64,000 nt of DNA from Pseudohongiella sp. (GTDB lineage Bacteria; Pseudomonadota; Gammaproteobacteria; Pseudomonadales; Pseudohongiellaceae): assembly GCA_030696315.1 (NCBI GenBank), contig JAUYSM010000098.1:53749-117748 (forward strand). The letters run 5' to 3'. Shown one piece after another: positions 29,904 to 38,672 of the stretch (its first letter is position 1; every line of letters begins with the position of its first letter). The notes beneath the pieces are model-generated. The model saw nothing but the letters and a program-made list of their open reading frames with translations, was not told where the DNA came from and ran no database searches. A program made the position numbers and the translations under genes.

Positions 29904-29938
29904 AAGAGTCAGGACGGCCCGCCTGAATCCTGATTCTT
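29904..29938. repeat. Imperfect hairpin AAGAGTCAGGA/TCCTGATTCTT
   Basis: An 11-bp stem with one G-U wobble and a 13-base loop lies about 130 bases before the cytochrome b start. It could be an operator or a 5' leader structure of that gene; nothing in the sequence decides. Confidence 0.4.
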
Positions 29939-30067
29939 GGTATTGGTCATAACTGCGTACGCAGAGGGTCTGGAGTACGATTAGCAGAATACGGTTGGCA
30001 GCATCTGGCGCAAGGTGTCGGGAACGCACCTACAAAAACAATAGCTTCATAGCAGAGGGGATATCGC

Positions 30068-30817
30068 ATGGAAATCGTTCGTTATAAAAGAGATGTATGG
30101 GGTGACGAAGTTATCCTGGGTGTGGCTTGGGATCTGCTCTGGGTAGTCGCCGTCGCCATTCTGGTACTACTGGCAGGTCACGCTATTTTTATGGCGGCAC
30201 TGGCCAAGAAAAAAGCCAAACCTTCTTCTGAAGGCCGCAAAATCAATCGTCACGATGCCATCGACAGGGCGTTCCACTGGATCATGGCCGGTTCTGTGCT
30301 GGTGTTGATCGCCACGGGTGTCATGCCGATTATTGGCATTCACTTCGCCTGGCTGGACATTCACTGGATTGCCGGTCTGCTGCTGACGTTTGTGGTGATT
30401 TTCCACATCATCCGTGCATCGTTCTGGCAGGACTTCAAGTCGATGATCATGACGCCCGCGGATTTCGCAGAGCCTTTTGACGAAAGCCGCAAGCCAGGCA
30501 AGTACTCCTTTGAACAGAAAGGCATGCATTGGGCAATGACTGTGCTGGTGCTGCTGGTGATTGTCACCGGCGTGATCCTGCTGATGAATATCAACACGCC
30601 TTTCACCACGCGTCAGGCTGTACAGGACGAAGCCCAGTTAGGACTGATGTTCTTGCTGCACGGTCTGGCAACCTTGTCCCTGATTGCGTTTACCGCTATC
30701 CATATCTACTTCGCTGTCCGGCCGGAGAAGATTTTTTATACTCGCTCCATGATCAAAGGTTGGATCTCTGAAGCAGAAATGAAAGAGAACCACGATACTG
30801 ATAAATGGAAGGTGTGA
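30068..30817 (+). CDS. Cytochrome b/b6-domain membrane protein (formate dehydrogenase gamma-like)
   Basis: 249 residues with about five membrane helices: residues 20-45, then FHWIMAGSVLVLIATGV, HWIAGLLLTFVVIFHIIRA, HWAMTVLVLLVIVTGVILL and LLHGLATLSLIAFTAIHIYF. His residues at the starts and ends of helices fit bis-heme b coordination as in the FdnI/FdoI and cytochrome b561 families, which pass electrons between quinone and a partner enzyme. No dehydrogenase or iron-sulfur subunit is encoded nearby. The only partner is a small unknown protein whose gene overlaps its 3' end. Promoter not resolved in the long upstream region. Confidence 0.85.
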   Translation: MEIVRYKRDVWGDEVILGVAWDLLWVVAVAILVLLAGHAIFMAALAKKKAKPSSEGRKINRHDAIDRAFHWIMAGSVLVLIATGVMPIIGIHFAWLDIHWIAGLLLTFVVIFHIIRASFWQDFKSMIMTPADFAEPFDESRKPGKYSFEQKGMHWAMTVLVLLVIVTGVILLMNINTPFTTRQAVQDEAQLGLMFLLHGLATLSLIAFTAIHIYFAVRPEKIFYTRSMIKGWISEAEMKENHDTDKWKV

Positions 30818-31227
30818 AATTGACCGACGTTAAAGATCTCGAGAAAGAAATCGAGGCTGTAGAATCAGGTTATGAGTTTCTGCTGGCGTATGCCGCTCAA
30901 GGGCGGCCGCCGCATATCGAATCTGAATCTCCGACGCCTCATGCGAGGCCAACACTGCAAGAAATGGCGACAGCCATGGCCAATGTGTCAGCCGCACTCA
31001 AAGACAGTTCCGATGCCTATGAACAGGTGATTGCGGAAGATGTTCGCAAAGCCAGCGCAGCGATAAATTTTGTGCTGGCGCAGCCGCGCATGAGTTCAGA
31101 GTTGATTGACAATTTGAATGCATCCATTCATTTGCGTGCGGTGCTGACAGATTTTTTCCTGTACAGCGAAGTATTAAAACCCGCAGTTGATACCCCGACG
31201 ACGCCGGCATATTTTAATGTAGGTTGA
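30805..31227 (+). CDS. Unknown soluble protein coupled to cytochrome b
   Basis: 140 residues, not recognised. It is predicted mostly helical and acidic, without a signal peptide or Cys motifs; the middle has LQEMATAMANVSAALKDSS followed by two more amphipathic helices. The ATG at 30805 overlaps the cytochrome b gene by 13 bases. A TTG at 30820 has GGAAGG about eight bases upstream and may be the true start, giving 135 residues. It ends just before a strong terminator, so the pair forms a two-gene operon. The role may be regulatory or assembly-related for the cytochrome (inference). Confidence 0.75.
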   Translation: MEGVKLTDVKDLEKEIEAVESGYEFLLAYAAQGRPPHIESESPTPHARPTLQEMATAMANVSAALKDSSDAYEQVIAEDVRKASAAINFVLAQPRMSSELIDNLNASIHLRAVLTDFFLYSEVLKPAVDTPTTPAYFNVG

Positions 31228-31254
31228 TCCATAAGGTCGGTTTGTTTGGAAAAA

Positions 31255-31285
31255 GCAGGTTGAGTTATTCAACCTGCTTTTTTTT
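31255..31285 (+). terminator. Rho-independent terminator after cytochrome b operon
   Basis: A perfect 9-bp stem GCAGGTTGA/TCAACCTGC (31255-31263 with 31269-31277), a 5-base loop and eight consecutive T residues. It closes the cytochrome b operon. Confidence 0.93.
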
Positions 31286-31322
31286 GCCAGTTTTTTGCCA
31301 GTACGTTCCGTGGCGATTGCCA

Positions 31323-31478
31323 CTACACTGATTGTGTTGCAAAAAACACAATCAGCGTAATCACAATCACGCAGGATATAATGATCGTGACAATTCGCCA
31401 GCCTCGGCGTTTACCTCCCCATTGATACTGCTCGTCTTCAACAAAAATCGGGTTAACTTTCCGTTTAAAAAATCCCAT
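31323..31478 (-). CDS. 51-residue single-pass membrane protein
   Basis: A small gene on the minus strand, ATG at 31478 to TAG at 31323. The protein opens MGFFKRKVNPIFVEDEQYQW, has a positively charged GGKRRGWR segment, then one hydrophobic helix (RIVTIIISCVIVITLIVFF, about residues 28-46) and a short ATQSV tail. An AGGA lies six bases before the ATG. The charge pattern predicts the N-terminus in the cytoplasm. A clean ribosome binding site, strong basic-then-hydrophobic organisation and use of an otherwise empty gap support it as real. Function unknown. Its 3' end contains an 11-bp inverted repeat. Confidence 0.68.
   Translation of the reverse strand: MGFFKRKVNPIFVEDEQYQWGGKRRGWRIVTIIISCVIVITLIVFFATQSV
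31328..31355. repeat. 11-bp inverted repeat at 3' end of the 51-residue gene
   Basis: CTGATTGTGTT (31328-31338) and AACACAATCAG (31345-31355) form a perfect stem with a 6-base loop. It overlaps the last codons of the small minus-strand gene. It lacks a following T-run on either strand and may act as a weak terminator or RNA stabiliser. Confidence 0.55.
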
Positions 31479-31631
31479 CACGTGTCCTGCTGGTCAACAA
31501 TCGCTATCTCCACTATCTAAGCACACTCAGTAGACAACATAAGCATCAAAAAGTGGCAAAGTGCAGAACAAATATGTCAATTGTCTCGAAAACACGCCCA
31601 CTTGTGACAAAGTGAAACTCAAGGGGTTTGT

Positions 31632-34118
31632 GTGTCAGCGAAGCGGGTTAACTCAAAAACAAAGCTGATATACTCGCGCAAAATTACAAAATGGATGGGG
31701 TTTCACGTGACAGATGTTCGTTCGAGTTGGGCGCTTGCCGGCCGTAAGCTGTTAGTTTTAATGAGCTTGGCGCTTTTCCCACTGACTGCCGGATATGCTC
31801 AGCAACCTGCTGCAAGTGGCGTCATGCAGATGACCATGATCCCCGAGGATCGCGCGCAAATTGAACTCGACGGTTTTCTGAACGAAGCGGTCTGGCAACA
31901 AGTGCCAGCGATCGATGGCATGCGCGTAATCAATCCCGATACGCTCGAAGCGGCTTCCCTGAGAACTGAGACGCGCATTTTTTACAATGAACGTGGCATT
32001 TATGTGGCTGCCATGAACTTTCAGGCCGGCGATACACTGGTTGCCCGCATGAGTTCGCGAGATGACCCTGTGCCGCGTGATGGTTTTGTGCTGTCCATCG
32101 ACGCATCTGGTAATGGAACCTATGGGTACTTTCTGCGCGTCAATCTGGGTGGAACGCTATCAGATGGCACCATTTTGCCTGAGCGCCAAATCAGTCGTGA
32201 CTGGGACGGCTCCTGGGATGCAGAAACTCAGGAGCTTGAAAATGGTTGGTCGGCAGAGATCTTTATCCCCTGGGGGATGATGGCCCTGCCACAAGCAGGC
32301 GAAACGCGACAAATCGGTATCTATACCGAGCGCCAAGTGATGTATCTGAACGAAACCTGGTCATGGCCAGCGCTTCCGAATACCAATCCCGAATATCTGT
32401 CAGCGTTTCAGAAATTTGAACTCTCTGGTATCAATCCACGCACCCAATTCACGTTTTATCCTTATGCGTCAGGCACTCACAATAACCTGAGCGGTGAAAC
32501 CAAGGCGCGTACCGGTGCTGACGTTTACTGGCGACCAAATTCCAATACCCAGCTGTCAGCTACCATCAACCCGGATTTTGGTACGGTTGAGTCTGACGAT
32601 ATTGTGGTCAATCTCTCGGCGTTTGAGACGTTTTTCTCTGAGAAGCGCACATTTTTCCTGGAAGGGCAGGATGTGTTCCAGACCTCGCCTCGCAACGGCG
32701 GCGGCCCATTTGGCCCCACAACGATGCTCAATACCCGACGTATTGGAGCGGCTCCAGTGATCTCGGTACCTGCTGGCGTGCAAGTCAGCGCGACCGATCG
32801 TAATGCGCCGTCAGATTTGCTGGGTGCAGTGAAAGTCACCGGCACGCAAGGCAACTGGCGCTATGGCACCATGGTGGCCGCTGAAGATGACATGGAATTG
32901 CGCGGTACTGCAGCGGACGGCTCCAGGGTAAAACTGCAGTCTACAGGTCGGGATTTTGCGATTGGCCGCTTGCTGTATGAAGACACCGCAGGCGGTGGCC
33001 GGCGTGGTATTGGCTGGATCGGCACGCGCATGGATCACCCTAACCGACAAGCGACGGTGAATGGTGTCGATTTTGCGTACTTTTCTGCAGATACTCGCTG
33101 GTCGTTTGATGGTCAGGTACTGCACAGCGATGTCAATGATGTCAGCGGCCAGGGCGGGTTTTTTGACCTGAATTACCGGCCTGCCCGCGGCGTGCAACAC
33201 AGTGTGACGGGCACCTATCTTGATGAAACGCTGGACATCAACGATGTTGGTTACGTTCAGCGAAACGACCATCAGCAGTTGGACTACCGCTTAAGCGTGA
33301 CCGAGTCCGGATTGGAAAAATACCGAAGTCGTACCCGTGGGTTTAATATCATCAACCAATGGAACGCAGATGGCCGACCGGTCAGGTTGGGGCTGTTTTT
33401 TAACCAGAGCCTCACCTACCTTGATAATACTTCCCTGAACGCCAGCTTTCGTTATTTTCCTGCACGCGTTGATGACCGCTTGAGTCGTGGCAATGGCACC
33501 TACAAGATCCCGCATAGACTGGCTTACGATGTGAGCTGGCGCAGTGACCGCTCACGGCCATTCAGCTACGGGCTTGGAATTGGCAATGCAGAGGAAGATC
33601 TTAAAGCCAATAATATCAACTATTTTGTGAATGCCGATTGGCAACCAAATGACAGATTCTCAACCAGCATGACGTTATCCTACCGTGATAGGGAGTCGTG
33701 GCTGGTGCACCGTGGTGGCGACCGCATGACGGCTTTCACCGCCACGGAATGGTCTCCGCAGCTCAATGCCAGCTACTTCATCAGCGCCAAACAACAGTTC
33801 CGTATTGCGGTGCAGTGGACAGGTATTCAGGCCAAAGAAGATCGTTTTTACCGGATCGACCAGAGTGATGTTCGTCATTTGATACCGGCCAACAAGCCTA
33901 CCCTGACACCTGATGACTTCACCGTCAGTCGCATGAGTTTCCAGGCGCGCTATCGCTGGGAGATCGCGCCTTTGTCGGACCTGTTTGTGGTCTACACCCG
34001 TGGCAGCAATTTGCCCTCGGTCGGCGATTCCGAATTCCAGGACCTCTTGTTTGACGCCTGGAGCGAGCGCGTTACTGATACCTGGGTGGTCAAACTGCGT
34101 TACCGTTTGGGTGGTTAA
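31632..34118 (+). CDS. DUF5916-type outer-membrane protein with CBM9-like N-terminus
   Basis: 828 residues. A GTG at 31632 has AAGGGG five bases upstream; an ATG at 31695 is an alternative. A signal peptide follows (KLLVLMSLALFPLTAGYAQ). The first about 200 mature residues resemble the CBM9-like beta-sandwich that precedes DUF5916 (IELDGFLNEAVWQQVPA, WDAETQELENGWSAEIFIPW). The remainder is rich in alternating strands with aromatic ends, including NPDFGTVESDDIVVNL and FFSEKRTFFLEGQDVF, the DUF5916 hallmarks, fitting a beta-barrel in the outer membrane. Members are common in marine bacteria; ligand unknown. No operon partner is obvious. Confidence 0.85.
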   Translation: MSAKRVNSKTKLIYSRKITKWMGFHVTDVRSSWALAGRKLLVLMSLALFPLTAGYAQQPAASGVMQMTMIPEDRAQIELDGFLNEAVWQQVPAIDGMRVINPDTLEAASLRTETRIFYNERGIYVAAMNFQAGDTLVARMSSRDDPVPRDGFVLSIDASGNGTYGYFLRVNLGGTLSDGTILPERQISRDWDGSWDAETQELENGWSAEIFIPWGMMALPQAGETRQIGIYTERQVMYLNETWSWPALPNTNPEYLSAFQKFELSGINPRTQFTFYPYASGTHNNLSGETKARTGADVYWRPNSNTQLSATINPDFGTVESDDIVVNLSAFETFFSEKRTFFLEGQDVFQTSPRNGGGPFGPTTMLNTRRIGAAPVISVPAGVQVSATDRNAPSDLLGAVKVTGTQGNWRYGTMVAAEDDMELRGTAADGSRVKLQSTGRDFAIGRLLYEDTAGGGRRGIGWIGTRMDHPNRQATVNGVDFAYFSADTRWSFDGQVLHSDVNDVSGQGGFFDLNYRPARGVQHSVTGTYLDETLDINDVGYVQRNDHQQLDYRLSVTESGLEKYRSRTRGFNIINQWNADGRPVRLGLFFNQSLTYLDNTSLNASFRYFPARVDDRLSRGNGTYKIPHRLAYDVSWRSDRSRPFSYGLGIGNAEEDLKANNINYFVNADWQPNDRFSTSMTLSYRDRESWLVHRGGDRMTAFTATEWSPQLNASYFISAKQQFRIAVQWTGIQAKEDRFYRIDQSDVRHLIPANKPTLTPDDFTVSRMSFQARYRWEIAPLSDLFVVYTRGSNLPSVGDSEFQDLLFDAWSERVTDTWVVKLRYRLGG

Positions 34119-34209
34119 AAAAACAGGCACGCGTTATTGTCACGCGACGGACAAAAAACTGTCTTATGCTGGCGTGGTAAACAACAATCCCTGAAGAAGG
34201 ACTACACTA

Positions 34210-35274
34210 ATGGCTGGACGTAATTTAACGCGTTACCTGAGCGGAGCTATATTGATGAGTCTGGTTGCCGGAAATCTTGTGCCAGTTAATCTGGCTTACG
34301 CTCAGACGGCTGCTCAGTCAAAAGTGGTGGTGGCGCATCGTGGCGCTAGCGCCTATCTGCCGGAACATACCCTGCAAGCTGCTGCCATGGCCTATGCCAT
34401 GGGTGCCAGCTTCCAAGAGCAGGATGTTGTCATGACTAAAGACGATCAGCTGATTGTCTGGCACGACCTGACCCTCGATCGCAACAGCGATGTGCGACAT
34501 AAGTTTCCGGGCCGTGCACGTGACGACGGGCGGCACTATGTCATCGATTTTACCCTGCAGGAATTACGTACCTTACGTGTCACCGAGGGTTATCGTCTGG
34601 ACGACAATGGCCAGGAACAACAAATCTACCCGGAGCGGTTTCCACTCTGGCAGGGCAGTTTCCAGATTCATACGCTTGCAGAGCAGCTCGAGTTGATTCA
34701 CGGGTTGAATCGCTCGACTGGTCGCGATGTGGGCATTTATCCAGAGCTGAAGTCGCCGGCATTCCATCACGAGCATGGCAAAGATATCGGCCTGGCAGTT
34801 TTGTCAGAGTTGAAACGCTTTGGCTATACCAGCAAAGACAGCAATGTTTATGTACAGACGTTTGAGTTTGATGAACTCAAGCGCGTCAAAGAGCAGGTGC
34901 AGCCTGCGCTGGGCATCGAACTGAAGCTAGTCCAGTTGATGGGTGATGACGAGGACGATTATGGCTGGATGCTGAAACCAGGCGGTATGCAGGAGCTTGC
35001 CAAATTTGCGGATGGCATTGGCCCAGAAAAAGGCATGATTATCAGCGGCGACTCTACCCCGGATAACATCATGATCAGTACATTGGTATCCGACGCCCAT
35101 CAGGCAGGCATGCAGGTTCACCCTTATACGTTCAGGGCGGATACCGGACAAGTGCCTGCTTATGCCCGTGACTTTGATCATCTGTTGGAGCTTTTTTACG
35201 TTAACGCCGGGGTGGATGGCGTGTTTACTGACTTCCCCGACAGGGCTGTCAATTTCGTAAAAAATCAGCGCTGA
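34210..35274 (+). CDS. glpQ: Periplasmic glycerophosphodiester phosphodiesterase GlpQ
   Basis: 354 residues with a signal peptide (cleavage near NLAYAQT). GDPD motifs: VVVAHRGASAYLPEHTL, FQEQDVVMTKD and VWHDLTLDRNSDV give the metal-binding Glu/Asp and catalytic His pair; IYPELKSPAFH and VFTDFPD complete the TIM-barrel site. It hydrolyses glycerophosphodiesters to glycerol-3-phosphate and an alcohol in the periplasm. AAGGA precedes the ATG. No glpT-like transporter is adjacent. A stem-loop follows the gene. Confidence 0.94.
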   Translation: MAGRNLTRYLSGAILMSLVAGNLVPVNLAYAQTAAQSKVVVAHRGASAYLPEHTLQAAAMAYAMGASFQEQDVVMTKDDQLIVWHDLTLDRNSDVRHKFPGRARDDGRHYVIDFTLQELRTLRVTEGYRLDDNGQEQQIYPERFPLWQGSFQIHTLAEQLELIHGLNRSTGRDVGIYPELKSPAFHHEHGKDIGLAVLSELKRFGYTSKDSNVYVQTFEFDELKRVKEQVQPALGIELKLVQLMGDDEDDYGWMLKPGGMQELAKFADGIGPEKGMIISGDSTPDNIMISTLVSDAHQAGMQVHPYTFRADTGQVPAYARDFDHLLELFYVNAGVDGVFTDFPDRAVNFVKNQR

Positions 35275-35289
35275 TGCCCCGGTGTATGT

Positions 35290-35315
35290 CAGCAGTTTCT
35301 GTCTGGAAACTGCTG
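35290..35315 (+). terminator. Stem-loop after glpQ
   Basis: A perfect 10-bp stem CAGCAGTTTC/GAAACTGCTG with a 6-base loop begins 16 bases after the glpQ stop. It is followed by AAAAC rather than T residues, so termination efficiency is doubtful; it may protect the 3' end. Confidence 0.5.
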
Positions 35316-35352
35316 AAAACGGCTCAGTCTGTACGCGCGCAGGCTTCTGGCG

Positions 35353-35358
35353 TATAAT
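35353..35358 (+). promoter_or_regulatory. -10 box upstream of deaD
   Basis: A perfect TATAAT in a GCG-TATAAT-CGC context lies 43 bases before the deaD ATG. The -35 region is weak by eye. Confidence 0.5.
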
Positions 35359-35400
35359 CGCCGCCCTTTTAATGAATTCCCCGCGCCTGCAGGCACAATT

Positions 35401-37893
35401 ATGTCGACGACTTCCGCTCCGGATCTCAGCTTTGCTGAGCTCAACCTTCCCGCCTTCCTGTTAGAAACCCTGTCCAAGGTAGGCTACGAAAAACCCTCAC
35501 CTATACAGCAGGAGACAATTCCGGCACTGCTTGAAGGTCACGACATCGTAGGCATGGCGCAGACTGGTACGGGTAAAACCGCTGCATTTGCTTTGCCAGT
35601 GCTGGCAAAAATTGATGTCAACAATCCCAATACCCAGGCGTTGGTGCTGTGTCCGACACGCGAGTTGGCCATTCAGGTGGCCGAAGCGTTCCAGACCTAT
35701 GCTCAGGGCATGAAAGGTTTTCACGTGCTGCCGGTGTATGGTGGCCAGGAAATGGCACGTCAGCTGCAGGCACTGCGTCGCGGGGTCCATGTAGTTGTGG
35801 GCACGCCGGGACGTCTGCTTGACCACCTGAATCGTCGCTCCTTGAACCTGAGCACCATCAAAACACTGGTGCTGGATGAGGCCGACGAAATGTTGCGCAT
35901 GGGGTTTATTGACGATGTTGAGCTGATTCTGCAGCAGACCTCGGCAGACCGTCAGGTTGCACTGTTTTCAGCAACCATGCCGACGCAAATTCGCCATGTT
36001 GCCGAAAAGTATTTGCGCAATCCAATTGAAGTCAAAATCAAAACCGCAACCAGCACCAACGCTGATATTGAGCAGTTGTACTGGCTCGTGCAGGGCACCA
36101 ACAAGCTCGACGCGCTCACCCGCATGCTGGAAGTGGAAGAGTTTGATGGCATGTTGATCTTTGTGCGTACTAAAAACAGTACGCAGGAACTGGCTGATAA
36201 ACTCAGTGCGCGCGGTTTTTCAGCGGCTGCGCTCAACGGTGATATGAATCAACAGTTGCGTACCCGCACCGTTGAGCAGCTTAAAAATGGACAGCTTGAT
36301 ATTGTGGTGGCAACAGATGTCGCTGCGCGTGGTCTTGACGTGGAGCGCATTAGCCACGTAGTGAACTACGACATTCCCTATGATAATGAAGCGTATGTGC
36401 ACCGTATTGGTCGTACCGGCCGAGCTGGCCGCAGTGGTAAGGCAATTCTGTTTGTGGCGCCCCGCGAGCAACGTATGCTGCAGTCCATCGAGCGCACTAC
36501 CCGCAAAAAAATTGAGCGAATGGAGCTGCCAACTCGCAGCGAGCTGATTCAGCATCGCAGTCAGCAATTCAAAAATACCATTGCCGCGGCATTGGAAAAT
36601 GGCAACCAGGAATTTTTCCGCGTATTGCTGGCCGAATTCTGTCACGAACACGAATGCTCCATTGAAGATGCATCTGCAGCCATGGCATTCCTGTTGCAAA
36701 AAGACCGACCATTAGAGCCATCTGTTAAAGATGTAGTGTCGTCCGAGTCCTGCTACGGCAAAGCGCCGTCGGCATCCGCCAATACGGCTACCACCAAAGT
36801 ACGCGCGCCGCGCAGAGAAGCGGCAGAGTCTTTTGCTGAGCAAGAAGTGCCTGCACCGCGGCCTGCCCGCAGCAAACCTCCGATGCACGATGCCCATCCA
36901 CGTCTGACTCAGGAAGACATTTTTGCTGAGGAATTTGCCCAGGCTGATCGCGATGAAAAGCCGCGCAAGCGTCGCGAGCGCACGCAGACAGAAGACGGTG
37001 AAGACGTTGCAATGGAGCGTTTCCGCATTCAGGTAGGTCATGAGCACGGCGTGTCGCCACGCGAAATCGTCGGCGCAATCGCCAATGAAGGCGGTATTGA
37101 AGGTCGATATATTGGTCGTATCAATATCTATGACACGCACACCACCATTGATTTGCCACAAGGCATGCCAGAGGACGTGTTCAAAACATTGTCACGCACT
37201 CGCGTCTGTAATCAGCCCTTGGCCATCGAAAAAATGACTAAAGAAGAGGCGGCTGAAGAGGCCAGAACCTCTCCGCGTGGCCCGCGTGGCCCGCGCCCCT
37301 CAGGCGATCGCCCTGTTGATAGAGACCGCAGTGAGCGACCATCGTCTGAGCGTTTCTCACGTGAGCGATCATCGTCCGATCGTCCCGCATCTGATCGCCC
37401 GCCACGTGAAGGCTTCCGAGCCTCTGCAGGCCCAGATCGCGACAGAGCAGCCCGTCCGGATGATCGCAAACCGCGCTTCAGCAATGATCGCACCGATGCG
37501 CCTTCGCGTTTTGCGACAAGCACTGCGCGTCCGCCTCGTTATACAAATTCTGACGGCGGTTTTGCAACGCGACGTCAGGCAGTAACCGAGCCCGGCTCTG
37601 CCCCTCGTTTTGAGGGAAGCAGTGAACGCCCGCGTTCTGCACCACGTGCAGAGGGCGCGCGTGATGCGAGCTCGTATGATCGTAAGCCACGCAGTGCTGC
37701 CACCACGCCGCGCCGCAGCCCTCCACGTGATGCGTTTGTTGAACCAACGTTTGCGCCGCGCTCTTTTGAGGACAGACCTGCCAAATCTGCTGATGCCGAC
37801 AAAGCTGCCAAAGATAAAAAACGTGGTGGACCCAAAGTGCGTGCTGACAGGGACAAAGGTAAGCGCCGCACCCCGGCCAAGCGCCCAACCTGA
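35401..37893 (+). CDS. deaD: DEAD-box RNA helicase DeaD/CsdA with extended charged tail
   Basis: 830 residues, about 200 more than E. coli DeaD. Helicase motifs in order: Q motif with KPSPIQQETIP, AQTGTGKT, PTRELAIQV, GTPGRLLDHL, DEAD, SAT, and HRIGRTGRAGR (about residues 1-430). A Pro/Arg/Glu-rich linker follows (about 460-535), then a DbpA-type RNA-binding domain (about 538-620, FRIQVGHEHGVSPREIVGAI). The last 200 residues are low-complexity Arg/Asp/Ser/Pro with repeated SDRP- and RERS-like units. It unwinds structured RNA in ribosome assembly and at low temperature. A TATAAT box lies just upstream; no strong ribosome binding site is seen. Confidence 0.94.
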   Translation: MSTTSAPDLSFAELNLPAFLLETLSKVGYEKPSPIQQETIPALLEGHDIVGMAQTGTGKTAAFALPVLAKIDVNNPNTQALVLCPTRELAIQVAEAFQTYAQGMKGFHVLPVYGGQEMARQLQALRRGVHVVVGTPGRLLDHLNRRSLNLSTIKTLVLDEADEMLRMGFIDDVELILQQTSADRQVALFSATMPTQIRHVAEKYLRNPIEVKIKTATSTNADIEQLYWLVQGTNKLDALTRMLEVEEFDGMLIFVRTKNSTQELADKLSARGFSAAALNGDMNQQLRTRTVEQLKNGQLDIVVATDVAARGLDVERISHVVNYDIPYDNEAYVHRIGRTGRAGRSGKAILFVAPREQRMLQSIERTTRKKIERMELPTRSELIQHRSQQFKNTIAAALENGNQEFFRVLLAEFCHEHECSIEDASAAMAFLLQKDRPLEPSVKDVVSSESCYGKAPSASANTATTKVRAPRREAAESFAEQEVPAPRPARSKPPMHDAHPRLTQEDIFAEEFAQADRDEKPRKRRERTQTEDGEDVAMERFRIQVGHEHGVSPREIVGAIANEGGIEGRYIGRINIYDTHTTIDLPQGMPEDVFKTLSRTRVCNQPLAIEKMTKEEAAEEARTSPRGPRGPRPSGDRPVDRDRSERPSSERFSRERSSSDRPASDRPPREGFRASAGPDRDRAARPDDRKPRFSNDRTDAPSRFATSTARPPRYTNSDGGFATRRQAVTEPGSAPRFEGSSERPRSAPRAEGARDASSYDRKPRSAATTPRRSPPRDAFVEPTFAPRSFEDRPAKSADADKAAKDKKRGGPKVRADRDKGKRRTPAKRPT

Positions 37894-37932
37894 GACCAGC
37901 GCGCGGCTGTGAACTTTTTGGATGGTGTGAAT

Positions 37933-37959
37933 GCGGTGTAAGAAAGAGTTTTACGCCGC
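37933..37959 (+). repeat. Hairpin after deaD
   Basis: GCGGTGTAA (37933-37941) and TTACGCCGC (37951-37959) form a 9-bp stem with one wobble pair and a 9-base loop in the gap between deaD and the next gene. There is no T-run; it is a possible weak terminator or attenuator. Confidence 0.4.
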
Positions 37960-38022
37960 AGCAGGTCTGGTGAAAACAGCATCATCAAACACATGCATCT
38001 GTTGCCTGACCTGAGGTTCATT

Positions 38023-38583
38023 ATGAAAATTCGTTCCGCTCTTCTGTTTGTATCGGCGTTGCTCCTCAGTGCGAGTGCCTTTGCCCAGGACTGGGTATGG
38101 GCGCCTGACTTTGAGGTCGGCGATACCATCCCGCCTATCGAAGCGCCGGATCAGAATGGCGATGTCAAAACCCTGGCTGACCTTATGGGTGAGAAAGGCC
38201 TTGTACTGGTGCTCAGTCGTTCGTTTGACTGGTGTCCTTACTGCATTGCGCAACTGGAAAAACTGGTAGACGTGGCCCCTGAGTTTGCCGCCCTCGGTGT
38301 GTCAGTTGCGGCGATGACCTATGACTCACAAGACATTCTCAAAGGTGCAGAGGAAGACTATGCGGTCACATTTCCTTTGTTGCAGGATGTTAATGTCAAA
38401 CATGTCACTGCCTTGGGGATATTGAACAAGCAGTATGAGCCGGGGCAACGCGCCTACGGCATTCCTGAGCCAGGTATTTTCCTGCTGAGTGCTGACGGCA
38501 CAATCCGCTTTAAATTTGCAGATCAGGATTATCGCATGAGACCTGATTTTTCTCTGGTGTTGCAGGCCGCCACCTCGCTCTGA
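38023..38583 (+). CDS. Exported thioredoxin-fold redoxin (AhpC/TSA-like)
   Basis: 186 residues from ATG 38023, preceded by GAGG; an upstream ATG at 37993 adds ten residues that do not look like signal sequence. Signal peptide MKIRSALLFVSALLLSASAFA. The mature part has GDTIPPIEAPDQNGD, then LVLSRSFDWCPYCIAQL with a CPYC redox pair, then a cis-Pro region in YGIPEPGIFLL. This is the redoxin/AhpC-TSA fold with a CXXC active site, acting in the periplasm. It could be a thiol oxidoreductase or a peroxidase; the CXXC favours the former. Confidence 0.85.
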   Translation: MKIRSALLFVSALLLSASAFAQDWVWAPDFEVGDTIPPIEAPDQNGDVKTLADLMGEKGLVLVLSRSFDWCPYCIAQLEKLVDVAPEFAALGVSVAAMTYDSQDILKGAEEDYAVTFPLLQDVNVKHVTALGILNKQYEPGQRAYGIPEPGIFLLSADGTIRFKFADQDYRMRPDFSLVLQAATSL

Positions 38584-38672
38584 GGAATTTAATCCGGATT
38601 GGACTTGTTTGATGGCTTGGCGCTACTATCTCGATAGTGTGTTCAATCGTTCAAAAACAAGGACAATCTGTG

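Larger units (their letters stand above)
29537..30067. other. 531-base divergent intergenic region between gltB and cytochrome b
   Basis: The longest gene-free stretch in the window. It holds the gltB promoter, two inverted repeats (29725-29748 and 29904-29938), and the leader of the cytochrome b gene with an AGAGGGG-type ribosome binding site before 30068. Short open frames exist (a 75-codon one on the minus strand at 29560-29787, and a 40-codon one on plus), but neither shows a ribosome binding site or protein-like composition. A small RNA is possible but not shown. Confidence 0.5.
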
